Source of the DNA: Phycicoccus sp.
Lineage (GTDB): Bacteria; Actinomycetota; Actinomycetes; Actinomycetales; Dermatophilaceae
Length of the DNA: 52,788 nucleotides
Reading direction: 5' to 3'
Assembly: GCA_017993715.1 (NCBI GenBank)
Contig: JAGOME010000024.1
Span: forward strand, 1-52,788
The translations under genes and the position numbers were made by a program. Below the pieces are notes generated by a model, which worked only from the letters and a program-made list of their open reading frames with translations, did not search any database and was not told the DNA's origin. Below are positions 7,952 to 17,935 of this stretch, piece after piece. The number at the start of each line of letters is the position of its first letter. Position 1 is the first letter of the stretch.

Positions 7952-8620
7952 GTGCGCCTGCTGACCAGCCGCCGACGTGGCATACCCCTCGGGCGCGTGT
8001 CCGCGGGCACCCTGGACACCCTGTATGCCTTCCCCCGCGGGCGCACCCTGCGGGCCAACTTCGTCTCGACCGTGGATGGCGGCGCAGCCGGCCGCGATGG
8101 CCGCTCGGGGAGCATCAACACCGGGCCCGATGAACAGATCTTCCATCGGCAGCGGGCCTTGGCCGACGCCATTCTCGTGGGCGCGGGCACCGCGCTCGCC
8201 GAGTCGTACGGCCCGGCTCGGGTCCCGCTCGTCGTCGTCAGTGGGCGCGGCACGCTGCCGCCGACCCTGAGCTCCGAACGCAGCGGGCGGACCATCCTCT
8301 TGACGAGCGCGGCATCCGGACGGGAGGACCGCGGGGACACGTGGGTGTTGGGCGACACCGAGATCGACTTCGATGCGGCTCTGGCTCGCCTGGCGAGCCA
8401 GGGCATGCCCCATGTCCTCTGCGAGGGCGGGCCGACGCTGTTCACCTCGCTGCTCAGCCAAGGCCTGGTCGATGAGCTCGCGGCGACAACGGCGCCCCGC
8501 CTCGTTGCCGGCGACGGACCGAGGATGGCGCACGGTCCCTTCGTCGACGTCCCGCTGGACCTGTGGCACCTCCTTGAGGAGGACGGCACGCTGCTCGCCC
8601 TGTGGCGAGTGCGGCGCTGA
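7952..8620 (+). CDS. RibD C-terminal-domain reductase (pyrimidine reductase family)
   Basis: A NADPH-dependent reductase-like protein of 222 residues belonging to the dihydrofolate reductase/RibD_C fold. Visible family features are RANFVSTVDGGAAGRDGRSGSIN near the N-terminus, the ADAILVGAGTALAESYGP strand-turn, LCEGGPTLFTSLLSQGLVDEL and a C-terminal HLLEEDGTLLALW. It is a stand-alone reductase without the deaminase half, so a role in riboflavin synthesis is possible but not shown. The GTG at 7952 is the likeliest start; there is no strong ribosome site. Confidence 0.8.
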   Translation: MRLLTSRRRGIPLGRVSAGTLDTLYAFPRGRTLRANFVSTVDGGAAGRDGRSGSINTGPDEQIFHRQRALADAILVGAGTALAESYGPARVPLVVVSGRGTLPPTLSSERSGRTILLTSAASGREDRGDTWVLGDTEIDFDAALARLASQGMPHVLCEGGPTLFTSLLSQGLVDELAATTAPRLVAGDGPRMAHGPFVDVPLDLWHLLEEDGTLLALWRVRR

Positions 8621-8636
8621 CCATCGCGGGCAGGCG

Positions 8637-9797
8637 TCAGGCGCGCACGAAGCCGCCGACGGCCCGCTCCCAGCGCGCAGTATCGACGTTCCACTCCTTG
8701 CAATGTCGGGCGATCGAGAACTCCTCGAAACGCACGAGATCGGGACGCCGCCGCGCCAACGCCTGCGAGGGACCCACGGGGACGAACTCATCATCGACCG
8801 AATGGATGACGAGCATGGGGTGGTGCAGTTCGGCGGCCCGACTCACCCAATCGGTGCGGGCCACATCGAGGACGTCGTGCACGCCGACCAGTCGCTTGCC
8901 CCACGTGCGCCCCATTAGGGTGCGGGACAGCGCAGTCACGGGCGTCGGCAGATAGTTCGTGCGGCCGTGAAAGGCCAGAACATCGGTCCAGTCGATGACC
9001 GGGCCGTCGAGGAAGACCCGGCTGACCACCTTGGTCAGCCGCGAGCGATCGAGGAACTGCAGAATGATCGCGCCCCCCATCGACCAGCCTCCGAGGACGA
9101 TCTCGTCGGCACCCTGATGGACGGCATACCGCACGGCCGACTCGACATCGCGCCATTCCGACAGCCCGAGGTTGTATCGCCCATCCGGGCCGGCTGCGAC
9201 CCCCTCGTCGTTGCGGTAGCCGGGGACGAGAACGGTCAGCCCCGCATCGTGCAGGGTCGAGATGGCCCGCACGGTCTCCTCCCGGCGCGCCCCGCGCCCA
9301 TGGATGAGCACCGCCCAGCGACGGCTGCGCCCGGCGGGCGGGGGCACAACCCATCCCGGGAGCGACCCGAGCTCTCCTCGGATCGTCACGTGCCGGGTCT
9401 CCAGCCCGAGGGAGATGTCCGGAGGTGAGGCGTAGTAGTAGGAGTTCCAACGCGCGGGTCCTGGCCGTGCGACACCAGCATCCACGCCGAGGAGTCTGCG
9501 GGTGACGCGGCGTTTGGCGCCGTCGACCTCGAGGACGTCACCGAAGCGCAGGTGGCCGGCTCCCCCGTCGAGCCACAGGCCATAGCGGCCGGGAACAACG
9601 GAGTCGGCGGTCAAGCCCAGGACCACGCGGTCCTCACCGACGGCGATCAGTTCGTGGTCGTCGGGTCGGGCCCGCTCGGGCGTAAGGATCCGACGGGCGA
9701 AGTAGGCGGCTGCCGCCAGGGAGCCGGCAGCACTGGCTGCCGCCGTGGTGCCCGTGACGACTGCCGCCCCCACGGCAACCCTGGTGAGGGACCTCAC
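8637..9797 (-). CDS. alpha/beta hydrolase with N-terminal membrane anchor
   Basis: A protein of 386 residues. The first 35 residues include an Ala-rich hydrophobic stretch (VAVGAAVVTGTTAAASAAGS) likely to be a signal anchor. The hydrolase core has a nucleophile elbow GGWSMGG, an acid in SVDDEF and a histidine in IARHCKEWN, giving a full Ser-Asp-His triad, plus the oxyanion-type LIHGRGARREE. The substrate is unknown. The GTG start overlaps the stop of the upstream ligase gene (GTGA, 9794-9797), so the two are translationally coupled. Confidence 0.85.
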   Translation of the reverse strand: MRSLTRVAVGAAVVTGTTAAASAAGSLAAAAYFARRILTPERARPDDHELIAVGEDRVVLGLTADSVVPGRYGLWLDGGAGHLRFGDVLEVDGAKRRVTRRLLGVDAGVARPGPARWNSYYYASPPDISLGLETRHVTIRGELGSLPGWVVPPPAGRSRRWAVLIHGRGARREETVRAISTLHDAGLTVLVPGYRNDEGVAAGPDGRYNLGLSEWRDVESAVRYAVHQGADEIVLGGWSMGGAIILQFLDRSRLTKVVSRVFLDGPVIDWTDVLAFHGRTNYLPTPVTALSRTLMGRTWGKRLVGVHDVLDVARTDWVSRAAELHHPMLVIHSVDDEFVPVGPSQALARRRPDLVRFEEFSIARHCKEWNVDTARWERAVGGFVRA

Positions 9798-11962
9798 GCC
9801 CCGGGACCCGATGCCAGCACTGCGGAGAGCTCATAGCCGATCGGCTCGTCGAGCTGGCCGACCGTGCAGTCCGCGGCCTGTTTGTCCGGACGCCATCGGA
9901 CGAACTGTGCGGTGTGCCGGAATCGGTCGCCCTCCATATGGTCGTAGCGGACCTCGACGACGCGCTGCGGGACCAACGGCGTGAACGACAGGTCCTTGCC
10001 GGCCGCCCATCGGCTGCCGGCCGACGCCTGCGGGGTGCGCGTGCCTTCGAGCTGTTTGGCCCAGTTCCACGGGTGGTTGTCGACGTCGGTGACCAGGGGC
10101 TGCAGCTCGTCGAAGAGTGCCTTCCTGGTGGCCATCGGCAGCGCCCCGATGACTCCGACCGAGCGCAACTCTCCCTCGGCGGTATAGAGCCCGAGGAGCA
10201 GGGAGCCGATGGCCTGAGCATCGGTCTTGTGCCTGCGATAGCCAGCGACCACGCAGTCGGCCGTGCGCTCGTGTTTGAGTTTGATCATGACCCGCTTGTC
10301 CGGCTGATAGGTGGCCCCGGCCGGCTTGGCGACCACCCCGTCCAAGCCCGCTCCCTCGAACTCGGTGAACCAGCGCCTGGCCACGTCCACGTCCACGGTC
10401 GCCGGCGTCAGGTGGATCGGTGCCCGAGCATCGGCGAAGGCCTCCTCCAAGCGGGCGCGTCGGTCCGCGAACGGCATTCCCATCAGGTCGTCGTCACCGA
10501 GCGCAAGCAGGTCGAAGGCAACGAACTGAGCGGGCGTCTCCAAGGCCAGCTTCTTGACGCGACTGGCCGCGGGGTGGATCCGTTGGCTCAGCAGGTCGAA
10601 GTCCAGTCGCTCCTCGCCGGGTCGCTGCACGATGATCTCGCCGTCGACGACGCACCGATCCGGGAAGTGGGCCAGGACCGCCTCAACGATCTCGGGGAAG
10701 TAGCGGGTCATCGGCTTCTCGTTACGGCTGCCGATCTCGACCCGGTCTCCCGAGCGGAAGATGATCGAGCGAAACCCGTCCCACTTGGGCTCGAAGATCA
10801 GGTCCTCCCCCGCAACTCCCTTGGCCGCAAAACCCTTGAGGGGCTTGGCGAGCATCGGCGCCACCGGAGGGACGACGGGCAACCGCCATTGGTCGCGATG
10901 CTCGGCATCGCGATCCGCCTTGGGCGTGAGGTACTCGTCGTCGGCCTTGTCCTGACGGCGCTTGCTCGGCTGGACCCGGGGCGGCTCCCCGGGCATCTTG
11001 GGATAGTCCGGTGGGAAGTTCAGCTCACCCAGCCCGCGCTCAACATCCCTGTCCCACAACGCCAACGCTCCGTCGATCGTGCCGACCGCGGCATTCATCC
11101 CCGCCCAGGCGTCCCCGCGATCGGCGAGGATATGGGGGACGGTGAGGATGGTGAAGTCCCCGGGGGCGCTGGCAGGCAGCTCGGCCCAGGTCAGCGGCAT
11201 CGACACCGGCGCGTGGGGCAGCGGGCGCGGGCTGTAGGCGCTGGCGATGGTCCGGTCGCGGCAGGCCTGATTGAAGTCGACGAAGATCTTCTCCCCGCGC
11301 TCTTCCTTCCACCAGGCGGTGGTGACCAGGTCGGGCAGGCGGCGTTCGAGCTCCCGGGCGATCCCGATCACGCCGTGCCGCACGTCGAGGAACTCATGGG
11401 TAGGAGCGATCCGCGCGAACACGTGGACCCCCCGGTTGCCGCTCGTCTTGGCCCAGCCCGTCAAGCCCACGTCGGCGAGCACTTCCCGAAGGACCAGCGC
11501 CGCCTCGACCGCATCGGCGAAGGTCCGCCCTGGCTGGGGGTCCAGATCGATGCGCAGCTCATCGGGGTTGTCGTTGTCGGCCACCCGCACGGGCCAGGGG
11601 TGGAAGGTCACGGTGTTCATCTGCACCGCCCAGACGGCAGTGGCGATCTCGTCGGCCACGATCTGCAGGTGGCGCCGCCCACTCGGATAGCGACACATGG
11701 TCGTGCGCACCCACTCGGGCATGCCCTTGGGAGGGTTCTTCTGATAGAACTCCTCGCCCCCCACCCCGTCGGGGAAGCGTTGGAGGGTGACGGGGCGGTC
11801 ACCGATCGCCCACAACAACCCGTCTCCCACAGCGATCATGTAGGTCGCGAGGTCGCCCTTGGTGATCCCGGCATCGGGCCACATCAGCCGGTCAGGACTG
11901 GAGACCCGGACCGCCCGGACTCCGTCAGGTCCTGGCACCTCGAACACCTGGGCATCGGCCAT
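9794..11962 (-). CDS. LigD-like DNA repair protein: polymerase domain fused to ATP-dependent DNA ligase
   Basis: A two-domain repair protein of 722 residues. Residues 1-310 are a LigD-type archaeo-eukaryotic primase/polymerase domain, with the metal-binding D-L-D at 139-141, TSGNRGVHVF and a C-terminal VPHILADRGDAW block. Residues 365-722 are an ATP-dependent ligase: nucleophile Lys393 in EPKWDGFRS, then VVDGEII and an OB-fold part with VIKLKHER-like and VVEVRYDHMEG segments. The phosphoesterase domain found in mycobacterial (POL-PE-LIG) and pseudomonad (PE-LIG-POL) LigD is absent. The expected role is end filling and sealing in non-homologous end joining; no ku gene lies in the window. The start is the conserved MADAQVFEV. 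Confidence 0.9.
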   Translation of the reverse strand: MADAQVFEVPGPDGVRAVRVSSPDRLMWPDAGITKGDLATYMIAVGDGLLWAIGDRPVTLQRFPDGVGGEEFYQKNPPKGMPEWVRTTMCRYPSGRRHLQIVADEIATAVWAVQMNTVTFHPWPVRVADNDNPDELRIDLDPQPGRTFADAVEAALVLREVLADVGLTGWAKTSGNRGVHVFARIAPTHEFLDVRHGVIGIARELERRLPDLVTTAWWKEERGEKIFVDFNQACRDRTIASAYSPRPLPHAPVSMPLTWAELPASAPGDFTILTVPHILADRGDAWAGMNAAVGTIDGALALWDRDVERGLGELNFPPDYPKMPGEPPRVQPSKRRQDKADDEYLTPKADRDAEHRDQWRLPVVPPVAPMLAKPLKGFAAKGVAGEDLIFEPKWDGFRSIIFRSGDRVEIGSRNEKPMTRYFPEIVEAVLAHFPDRCVVDGEIIVQRPGEERLDFDLLSQRIHPAASRVKKLALETPAQFVAFDLLALGDDDLMGMPFADRRARLEEAFADARAPIHLTPATVDVDVARRWFTEFEGAGLDGVVAKPAGATYQPDKRVMIKLKHERTADCVVAGYRRHKTDAQAIGSLLLGLYTAEGELRSVGVIGALPMATRKALFDELQPLVTDVDNHPWNWAKQLEGTRTPQASAGSRWAAGKDLSFTPLVPQRVVEVRYDHMEGDRFRHTAQFVRWRPDKQAADCTVGQLDEPIGYELSAVLASGPGA

Positions 11963-12023
11963 GGGGACGAGCCTAACCAGGGGGAACACCCGATGCGGTC
12001 CCACGGTTAAAGGGGTTGTGACG

Positions 12024-12446
12024 ATGACTCCTTCAAACTTCCCGTATGCCGCTGCCCGCTCCGAGCAGGAGTGGCGCGAGCTGCTCGACCCCGCTGAGTA
12101 CCACGTCCTGCGCGAGGCCGGGACGGAGCGCCCCTTCGTCGGGGAGTACACCGACACTAAGACCGAGGGCGTCTATGCCTGTCGGGCGTGCGGCGCCGAG
12201 TTGTTCACCTCCGACACCAAGTTCGACAGCCACTGCGGCTGGCCCTCGTTCTACTCCCCGCTCGCGGGCGACACCGTCGAGTACCTCGAGGACCGCTCGA
12301 TCCCTGGTCGCCCGCGCGTCGAGGTCCGGTGCGCGAACTGCGGCTCCCACCTCGGTCACGTCTTCGAGGGCGAGGGCTACGACACGCCCACCGATCAGCG
12401 CTTCTGCATCAACTCGATCAGCCTGACGCTGCGCCCCACCGCCTGA
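12024..12446 (+). CDS. msrB: peptide-methionine (R)-S-oxide reductase
   Basis: A cytosolic repair enzyme of 140 residues that reduces methionine-R-sulfoxide in proteins. Zinc-binding cysteine pairs CRAC and CANC, the HCGWPSFYSPL segment and the catalytic cysteine in RFCINSISL are all present, and the length is normal. AAGGGG precedes the ATG at 12024. It is divergent from the ligase gene and convergent with chdC. Confidence 0.96.
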   Translation: MTPSNFPYAAARSEQEWRELLDPAEYHVLREAGTERPFVGEYTDTKTEGVYACRACGAELFTSDTKFDSHCGWPSFYSPLAGDTVEYLEDRSIPGRPRVEVRCANCGSHLGHVFEGEGYDTPTDQRFCINSISLTLRPTA

Positions 12447-12453
12447 GCATCCC

Positions 12454-12472
12454 CGACCGCAGCGGCCGGTCG
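12454..12472. terminator. weak hairpin between convergent msrB and chdC
   Basis: CGACCG (12454-12459) pairs with CGGTCG (12467-12472) around a 7-nt loop in the 29-bp gap between two convergent genes. It is short and lacks a U-run; a bidirectional terminator role is inferred from position only. Confidence 0.3.
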
Positions 12473-12475
12473 ACC

Positions 12476-13228
12476 TCAGCGCTGGCGAGCGATGAGGTCA
12501 GCGATGGGCACCCGCGGACCGGTGTAAAACGGGATCTCCTCGCGCACGTGCAACCGAGCCCGCGAGGCCCGCAGTTCACGCATGAGGTCCACGATCCGGT
12601 GGAGTTCATCGGCCTCGAACGCCAGGATCCACTCGTAGTCCCCCAGGGCGAAGGCTGCGATGGTGTTGGCCCGGACGTCCGGGTAGTCGCGCGCCATCTG
12701 GCCATGCTCGCGCAGCATGTCGCGCCGCTCCGCCTCGTCCATGACGTACCACTCGTAGGAGCGGACGAACGGATAGACACAGACGTAGTCCCGCGGCTCC
12801 TCGTCGGCCATGAAGGCCGGGATGTGGCTGCGGTTGAACTCAGCGGGGCGGTGGACGGCCGCGACCGACCACACAGGGTCCAGGTGGTGCCCGAATGCCG
12901 TGCGCAACAGTCGGTGATAGGCCGACTGCAGCGCCTCGATCGTGTCGGCATGCCACCACACCATGAGGTCAGCATCCGCGCGGAGACCGGCCACGTCGTA
13001 GGTACCTCGCACGATGATGTCCTCGGCGACGAAGTCACCGAAAAGACCCTGGACCTCCTGCGCCATCTCTTCGCGGTCCTCGTCACCGAGCGCCTCGGCG
13101 ACCGCGAACACGGACCACATCGTGTAGCGGATCGTGTCGTTGATTTCGCGCATCCGAGCCGGTGACGGTTTGGCCGAGGTCCGCCGTCGGGGCTGGTCTG
13201 GGGTGGCGGACTCCGTCGGGCTGGTCAT
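12476..13228 (-). CDS. chdC: coproheme decarboxylase (chlorite dismutase family)
   Basis: It converts coproheme to haem b in the coproporphyrin-dependent pathway of Gram-positive bacteria (also called HemQ). The protein has 250 residues, the usual length for actinobacterial ChdC. The ferredoxin-like fold signature [20 protein letters not shown] includes the catalytic-tyrosine region, and [11 protein letters not shown] carries the expected helix. The start overlaps the stop of the upstream oxidase gene (ATGA), so the two haem genes are coupled. Confidence 0.93.
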   Translation of the reverse strand: MTSPTESATPDQPRRRTSAKPSPARMREINDTIRYTMWSVFAVAEALGDEDREEMAQEVQGLFGDFVAEDIIVRGTYDVAGLRADADLMVWWHADTIEALQSAYHRLLRTAFGHHLDPVWSVAAVHRPAEFNRSHIPAFMADEEPRDYVCVYPFVRSYEWYVMDEAERRDMLREHGQMARDYPDVRANTIAAFALGDYEWILAFEADELHRIVDLMRELRASRARLHVREEIPFYTGPRVPIADLIARQR

Positions 13229-14664
13229 GCGGTCTCCTCGGCGCCGAACGGCGCCCTCTGGGTTGAATCAAGATGGGACACAACGATATCGGCGGCGGTG
13301 TGGGCGCAGGAAACAACGGCGGGAATGCCGACGCCGTCGTAGGTGGCGCCAGCGACGGCGAGCCCTGGTTGGGCGCCGACGGATCGTCGCACCCGCTCGA
13401 CGAGACCGACATGACCCACGGCGTACTGCGGCAACCCGCCGCCCCAGCGCTGCACATGGGCGTCGACGACCTCGAGCCGCGCGCCGCCCACGGCCGCCTC
13501 GATCCCCCGGACGGCCTCGGCGATGAGGGTGTGGTCATCGCGCTGCAAGGGCGAGACCTCGCCAGCGCGCCCGATCGAGCCGCGCAGGAAGAACAGCTCT
13601 GGATCGAGAGCGTCGGTCCACGCCCACTTGTTTGAGCTGAAGGTCGCCGCCTTGATCGGGCGGGCGTCGACCGCAGGCACGAGCAGGCCCGAGCCGGACA
13701 GGGGCGCGGCGCTGCGACGGCGGACTGCCAGGCTGATCACGGCACTGGATGCCGTCTCGATCGTCCGCAACTCACTGGCGGCCTGGGGCGCGACGTCGTG
13801 GAGTAAGCGGGCGGCATTCGCTGCCGGGATGGCGACGACGACGCTGCGGGACCGCACGACGGTTTCCTGGGTCGTCGGCCCCACCGTGACGGCCCACCCG
13901 TGCTCATCACGGCGCAATTCTCGAGCCATGCTGCGCACCCTGATGTCGCCGCCGCGTGCGGTGACGTCCTGAGCAAGGAGGTCAGGGAGGCGTCCCACGC
14001 CCCCGACCAGTCCGGCGAAGACCGGGCGCGCCGGCTGGGTGACCGGGCGGATCAGGTCCGACAGGGGCGCATCCCGCTGGGCGACGTCCCAGAGCGCCGG
14101 CATGGTCGCTTGCAGGGACAGTCGGTCGGCGTTGCCTGCGTAGACCCCACCCAGGATGGGATCGACCAGGCGGTCGACGACGGCACGGCCCAGGCGGATC
14201 CCGACATACATCCCCACGCTGACGTCCTGCACGACAGCCCCGTCCGGCCACGCCTGAATCTCCCGACACCGAGCAAGCTCCGCCGAGTCAAGGACGTCAC
14301 CGAACGCCTCGGGGTCGGTCGGCACGCCCATGACCTGCGCCTTGGGGAGAGGGACGACTCGTCCCCGGCTCCACAGCGAGGCGCCTGTGATGGCAGGTGC
14401 AACCAGGTCCTGGCTGTATCCGAGCGCCGTGACGAGGTCAACAGCCTCGAGCCGGCGCGCCAACATCGACTCGGCCCCCACATCGACGAGGTGTCCGGCC
14501 ACATTTGCCCGCCGCAGCGCACCACCTACCTGAGGGCTGCCATCGATAACCACGACGCGCGCACTCGGGCGGGCGAGGAGCACCGCGCGAGCAGCCGTGA
14601 GGCCGGCCACGCCAGCGCCGACGACCACCACGTCGACCCATGGGGGCTCCGCGGAGACAGACAT
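13225..14664 (-). CDS. cgoX: coproporphyrinogen III oxidase (HemY/HemG-type flavoprotein)
   Basis: An FAD-dependent oxidase of 479 residues. The N-terminal dinucleotide-binding motif [19 protein letters not shown] is clear, followed by the [14 protein letters not shown] stretch and a C-terminal FAD-contact region ([21 protein letters not shown]). Because it is coupled to chdC, the physiological substrate is most likely coproporphyrinogen III rather than protoporphyrinogen IX. Family assignment is secure; the substrate is inferred from context. Upstream lies the divergent DUF4349 lipoprotein. Confidence 0.9.
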   Translation of the reverse strand: MSVSAEPPWVDVVVVGAGVAGLTAARAVLLARPSARVVVIDGSPQVGGALRRANVAGHLVDVGAESMLARRLEAVDLVTALGYSQDLVAPAITGASLWSRGRVVPLPKAQVMGVPTDPEAFGDVLDSAELARCREIQAWPDGAVVQDVSVGMYVGIRLGRAVVDRLVDPILGGVYAGNADRLSLQATMPALWDVAQRDAPLSDLIRPVTQPARPVFAGLVGGVGRLPDLLAQDVTARGGDIRVRSMARELRRDEHGWAVTVGPTTQETVVRSRSVVVAIPAANAARLLHDVAPQAASELRTIETASSAVISLAVRRRSAAPLSGSGLLVPAVDARPIKAATFSSNKWAWTDALDPELFFLRGSIGRAGEVSPLQRDDHTLIAEAVRGIEAAVGGARLEVVDAHVQRWGGGLPQYAVGHVGLVERVRRSVGAQPGLAVAGATYDGVGIPAVVSCAHTAADIVVSHLDSTQRAPFGAEETA

Positions 14665-14777
14665 GCCCCCAGTGAAACACCCTTGTGACCGACCCGAGAC
14701 CTTCGGGTGGGAACGTCGTGGCGCACCTCACCGTCCGAGCGCTGTCCCGTCCCCTTCCCGACTCCCCGGAGGTCCCG

Positions 14778-15830
14778 ATGACCGATCGACATGTGGTCCG
14801 CGTCCTGTCCGGCAGCGCCGCCCTGGCGCTGGCCCTCACCCTCGGCGCCTGCGCAACCGGCTCCAGTGACTCAGCGGGCGCAATTGCGCCCGACGTCGCC
14901 GCCGGCGAGGCGTTCAGCGCGGCGGACCAAAGTGTCGAAAGGGCCGAGACGGCGACCGTCGCCACGGAGCCCAAGCTCATCAAGCAGGCCCAGGTCGACA
15001 TGACCGTCGAGGACATCACCTCGGCAGCCGCCGAGCTGCGCGCCATCGCCGCGAGCAGCGGGGGCGCGGTGACCTACGAGACGATCCAGCAGAGCGACGG
15101 GGCGACCTATCCGAGCTCCATGACCCTCAGCGTGCCGGCCGACAAGCTCGACGCCACGGTGGACCAAGTGGCCGCCGTCGGGACCGTCATCAGCCGGTCC
15201 GCGAGCAGCCAGGACGTGAGCGCGCAGTACGTCGACACGCAAGCCCGGATCGAGTCCTTGCAGCGCAGCGTGGACCGCCTGCGGACCCTGATCGATGAGG
15301 CGACCTCCGTGACCGACATTGCGGCCATCGAGTCCGAGCTGACCCAACGTGAGGCTGACCTGGACTCCCTCAAGGCGCAGATGCAGTCCCTGCAGGGCAG
15401 CGTCGAGCAGTCGACGATCAACGTGACGATGTCCACACGACCTGAGGTCTTCGAGGACCAGAGCGGTGGTTTCCTCTCGGGTCTGCGCGCGGGCTGGCGT
15501 GCCTTCCTGGCCTCCGTGGGCATCCTGTTGACCGCGCTCGGTGCCTTGCTGCCCTTCGCCGTCGCGGGCGCCGTCGTGTTGGTGCCGCTGTTCCTCGTGC
15601 TGCGTCGCCGCTTCCGTTCCCGTCCGGCCGGACACCCTGTCGTGACCGGACCGGGAGGAATGCCGTCCGCTGGTGTCATTGCACCCGCGGTTAGTGCACC
15701 CGCGGTCACCGCACCCATCGCTGGCGCACCCGCGGTCACCGCACCCGCCACCGGCGCACCGCAGGCCGGGCCGCAGACACCGCCAGCGACAGAGCCTCCC
15801 TCTGCACCACTGCGCGACGAGCGGCACTGA
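14778..15830 (+). CDS. DUF4349 lipoprotein
   Basis: A membrane-anchored protein of 350 residues. The N-terminus is a lipoprotein signal peptide ending in the lipobox LTLGAC. The body (residues 65-220) is a DUF4349 domain with a long heptad-rich coiled coil (ARIESLQRSVDRLRTLIDEATSVTDIAAIESEL). A transmembrane helix follows (VGILLTALGALLPFAVAGAVVLVPLFLVL) with a basic stop-transfer LRRRFRSR. The tail is an Ala/Pro/Val/Thr repeat (APAVTAP-like units), reflected in tandem GCACCCGCGGT repeats in the DNA. The function is unknown. GGAGG lies just upstream of the ATG. Confidence 0.82.
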   Translation: MTDRHVVRVLSGSAALALALTLGACATGSSDSAGAIAPDVAAGEAFSAADQSVERAETATVATEPKLIKQAQVDMTVEDITSAAAELRAIAASSGGAVTYETIQQSDGATYPSSMTLSVPADKLDATVDQVAAVGTVISRSASSQDVSAQYVDTQARIESLQRSVDRLRTLIDEATSVTDIAAIESELTQREADLDSLKAQMQSLQGSVEQSTINVTMSTRPEVFEDQSGGFLSGLRAGWRAFLASVGILLTALGALLPFAVAGAVVLVPLFLVLRRRFRSRPAGHPVVTGPGGMPSAGVIAPAVSAPAVTAPIAGAPAVTAPATGAPQAGPQTPPATEPPSAPLRDERH

Positions 15831-15919
15831 GTTTCGCCGCATGCAGGGAGGCCGGCCGGACCGCATTCGGGATGGCACGGCATTCGGAGTGGCGCGGCAT
15901 TCCGGGTGGCACGGAACGT

Positions 15920-15983
15920 GCGGGTTCGCAGAGGAAATCAACCCCTGCGAACCCGCGCGTTCGCGCTTGAGGCGGGAAAGGTG
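15920..15983 (+). repeat. 64-nt dispersed hairpin repeat, copy 1
   Basis: An 11-bp perfect stem (GCGGGTTCGCA at 15920-15930, TGCGAACCCGC at 15946-15956) with a 15-nt loop, followed by a conserved tail ending near GAGGCGGGAAAGGTG. It lies between the convergent DUF4349 and hemE genes. A second copy of equal length, about 83% identical by hand alignment and on the opposite strand, sits at 25007-25070. It may act as a bidirectional terminator. Confidence 0.75.
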
Positions 15984-16011
15984 TGACGCGTGGGTGGCAC
16001 CGAGGACTGAG

Positions 16012-17055
16012 CTAGCGGGCGCCAGCCTCGTGGACGACCTCGACCACCCGGGTCAGCACGTCAGGATCGGTGTGCGGGGGGACGCCGTGACCGAGGTTGA
16101 AGATGTGTCCGGGCAGCTCGCGACCCTCGGCCACAATCTCGCGCACCCGCGCCTCGAGCACCGGCCACGGCGCAAAGAGCAGAGCCGGGTCGAGGTTGCC
16201 CTGCACGGCATACGTGTCCCCAAGGCGGGCTGAGGCATCGGCCAGGGAGACGCGGTAGTCCACGCCGACCACCTCGGCCCCGGCGGCCCCCATCAGATCG
16301 AGCAACTCCCCCGTGCCCACCCCGAAGTGGATCCGCGGGGCGCCGAGGTCAGCGACGGCGGACAAGACGGCCGCCGAATGCGGCTGGACATAGTGGGTGT
16401 AGTCCGCGCGCGACAGGGCGCCCGCCCACGAGTCGAACAACTGGACAGCGCTGGCACCCGCCTGGATCTGCACGCGCAGGAAGGCCGCAGAAATCGCGGC
16501 CAGCCGGGCACACAGGGCGTGCCAGAGCTCAGGGTCGCCGTGCATGAGCGCCTTGGTCCGTTCGTAGGTGCGCGACGGACCGCCCTCGACCAGGTAGGAG
16601 GCCACCGTGAACGGAGCCCCGGCGAAGCCGATAAGCGGCACCGCCCCCAGCTCGGCCACGATCAGCTCCACGGACGTCGTGATGTCCGGCACATCAGCCG
16701 GGGTGAGGTCGGGCAAGCGGTCCAGGTCGGCACGCGTCCGAAACGGCTCGGCCACGACCGGGCCGACCCCAGGGACGATGTCGACCCCGACGCCAACGGC
16801 CTGAACCGGGACGACGATGTCAGAGAAGAAGATGGCCGCGTCCACGCCGTGGCGGCGGACCGGCTGGAGGGTGATCTCGGTGACCAACTCGGGCGTCCGG
16901 CAGGCCTCCAGCATGGCGGTGCCCTCGCGCACCGCGCGGTACTCGGGCAAGGAGCGTCCGGCCTGACGCATGAACCAGACAGGCGTGCCTGACACCGGTT
17001 CACGGCGCGCGGCGTGGACAAGGCTGCTGTCAGCGGGAGAGGCGGTCACGCGCAC
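16012..17055 (-). CDS. hemE: uroporphyrinogen decarboxylase
   Basis: It removes four carboxyl groups from uroporphyrinogen III to give coproporphyrinogen III, feeding the nearby cgoX/chdC steps. The protein has 347 residues. The N-terminal signature [43 protein letters not shown] and [10 protein letters not shown] are all family blocks. The GTG at 17055 is used; a second GTG at 17049 is possible. It lies 17 bp after a transporter gene on the same strand. Confidence 0.96.
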   Translation of the reverse strand: MRVTASPADSSLVHAARREPVSGTPVWFMRQAGRSLPEYRAVREGTAMLEACRTPELVTEITLQPVRRHGVDAAIFFSDIVVPVQAVGVGVDIVPGVGPVVAEPFRTRADLDRLPDLTPADVPDITTSVELIVAELGAVPLIGFAGAPFTVASYLVEGGPSRTYERTKALMHGDPELWHALCARLAAISAAFLRVQIQAGASAVQLFDSWAGALSRADYTHYVQPHSAAVLSAVADLGAPRIHFGVGTGELLDLMGAAGAEVVGVDYRVSLADASARLGDTYAVQGNLDPALLFAPWPVLEARVREIVAEGRELPGHIFNLGHGVPPHTDPDVLTRVVEVVHEAGAR

Positions 17056-17072
17056 CGATCCTAGGTCGTCGC

Positions 17073-17909
17073 TCAGAGCGCGATGAGGGCGGCGCCGGCC
17101 AGAGACAACGCGACGCCAGCCTGCTGGATGCGGCGCAAACGTTCGTGAAGGACGAGTCGCGCCAGGATCACGGTGACCACCGGGTAGAGCGACCCCAGGA
17201 CTGCCGCGACCGAGACCTGGCTCATCGAGGAGGCCAGACCGAACAGGACATTGGCGCCCAAGTCACCGCAGCCGATGAGCGTGAGGATCGGCAGGTCACG
17301 TGACGTCAGGCCGCCCACCGAGCGCGTCGCCACGGCCACACCGGTGAAGATCACGAACGACGTGGCGCGCATCCCCCAGACCGTCATCAGGGTCGAGGTG
17401 CGTGAGCCCCCATCGATCATGAACAGCGCCAGGCCGAACAGCACAGCCGCCCCGGCAGCCAGCAAGACCGGTCGGGCACCCACCTCACCGGAGAGCTCCG
17501 GACCCGAGGCGAGCACCACCCCGACGATCGCCACCGCCATGCCGACCACCGTGAGGACCTGGAGGGTGTCGCCGCGCACGAGGCCGAGGATCACGGGCAC
17601 GACCACACCGAGGCCCGTGATGGGTGCTACCACCCCCATTGTCCCGGTCGACAGCGCTTGGTAAAAGCACAGCAGCCCACCGATGCCGCAGACCGCCGCT
17701 CCCGCGGACCAGGGCAACCACGCCAGCGACATCGCCCCCACGCTGGCGGCCCCACCGGTGGCCACAACCACGAGGCTGACCGCGACAAAGCCAATGATCT
17801 GGCTGGCGCCGACCACCGCGATGACCGGGTGCCGCTTGCTCAACAGCCCGCCGAAGAAATCCGAGGTTCCCCAGGTCAAGGCTGACAGGAGGGCAAGGAT
17901 CGCGGACAC
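17073..17909 (-). CDS. EamA/DMT-family transporter
   Basis: An inner-membrane protein of about 278 residues with two EamA repeats and roughly ten hydrophobic helices (for example [36 protein letters not shown] and [27 protein letters not shown]). The second-repeat motif [19 protein letters not shown]-like is typical of drug/metabolite transporters. The substrate is unknown. The GTG at 17909 puts the start directly before the first helix ([20 protein letters not shown]). It is divergent from the DUF3000 gene. Confidence 0.85.
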   Translation of the reverse strand: MSAILALLSALTWGTSDFFGGLLSKRHPVIAVVGASQIIGFVAVSLVVVATGGAASVGAMSLAWLPWSAGAAVCGIGGLLCFYQALSTGTMGVVAPITGLGVVVPVILGLVRGDTLQVLTVVGMAVAIVGVVLASGPELSGEVGARPVLLAAGAAVLFGLALFMIDGGSRTSTLMTVWGMRATSFVIFTGVAVATRSVGGLTSRDLPILTLIGCGDLGANVLFGLASSMSQVSVAAVLGSLYPVVTVILARLVLHERLRRIQQAGVALSLAGAALIAL

Positions 17910-17935
17910 CGGCGCAGCGTAACCGGCGCGCCCTG

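Noticed and set aside
9914-12010. A long plus-strand open frame opposite the repair ligase gene
   Set aside because: Its translation has no family signature and is Arg/Gly/His-rich, as expected for the antisense of a GC-rich gene. The minus strand has clear polymerase and ligase motifs.
15661-15780. CRISPR-like or satellite repeat in the DUF4349 gene
   Set aside because: The tandem GCACCCGCGGT units are in frame and encode an Ala/Pro/Val/Thr tail, so this is low-complexity coding sequence.
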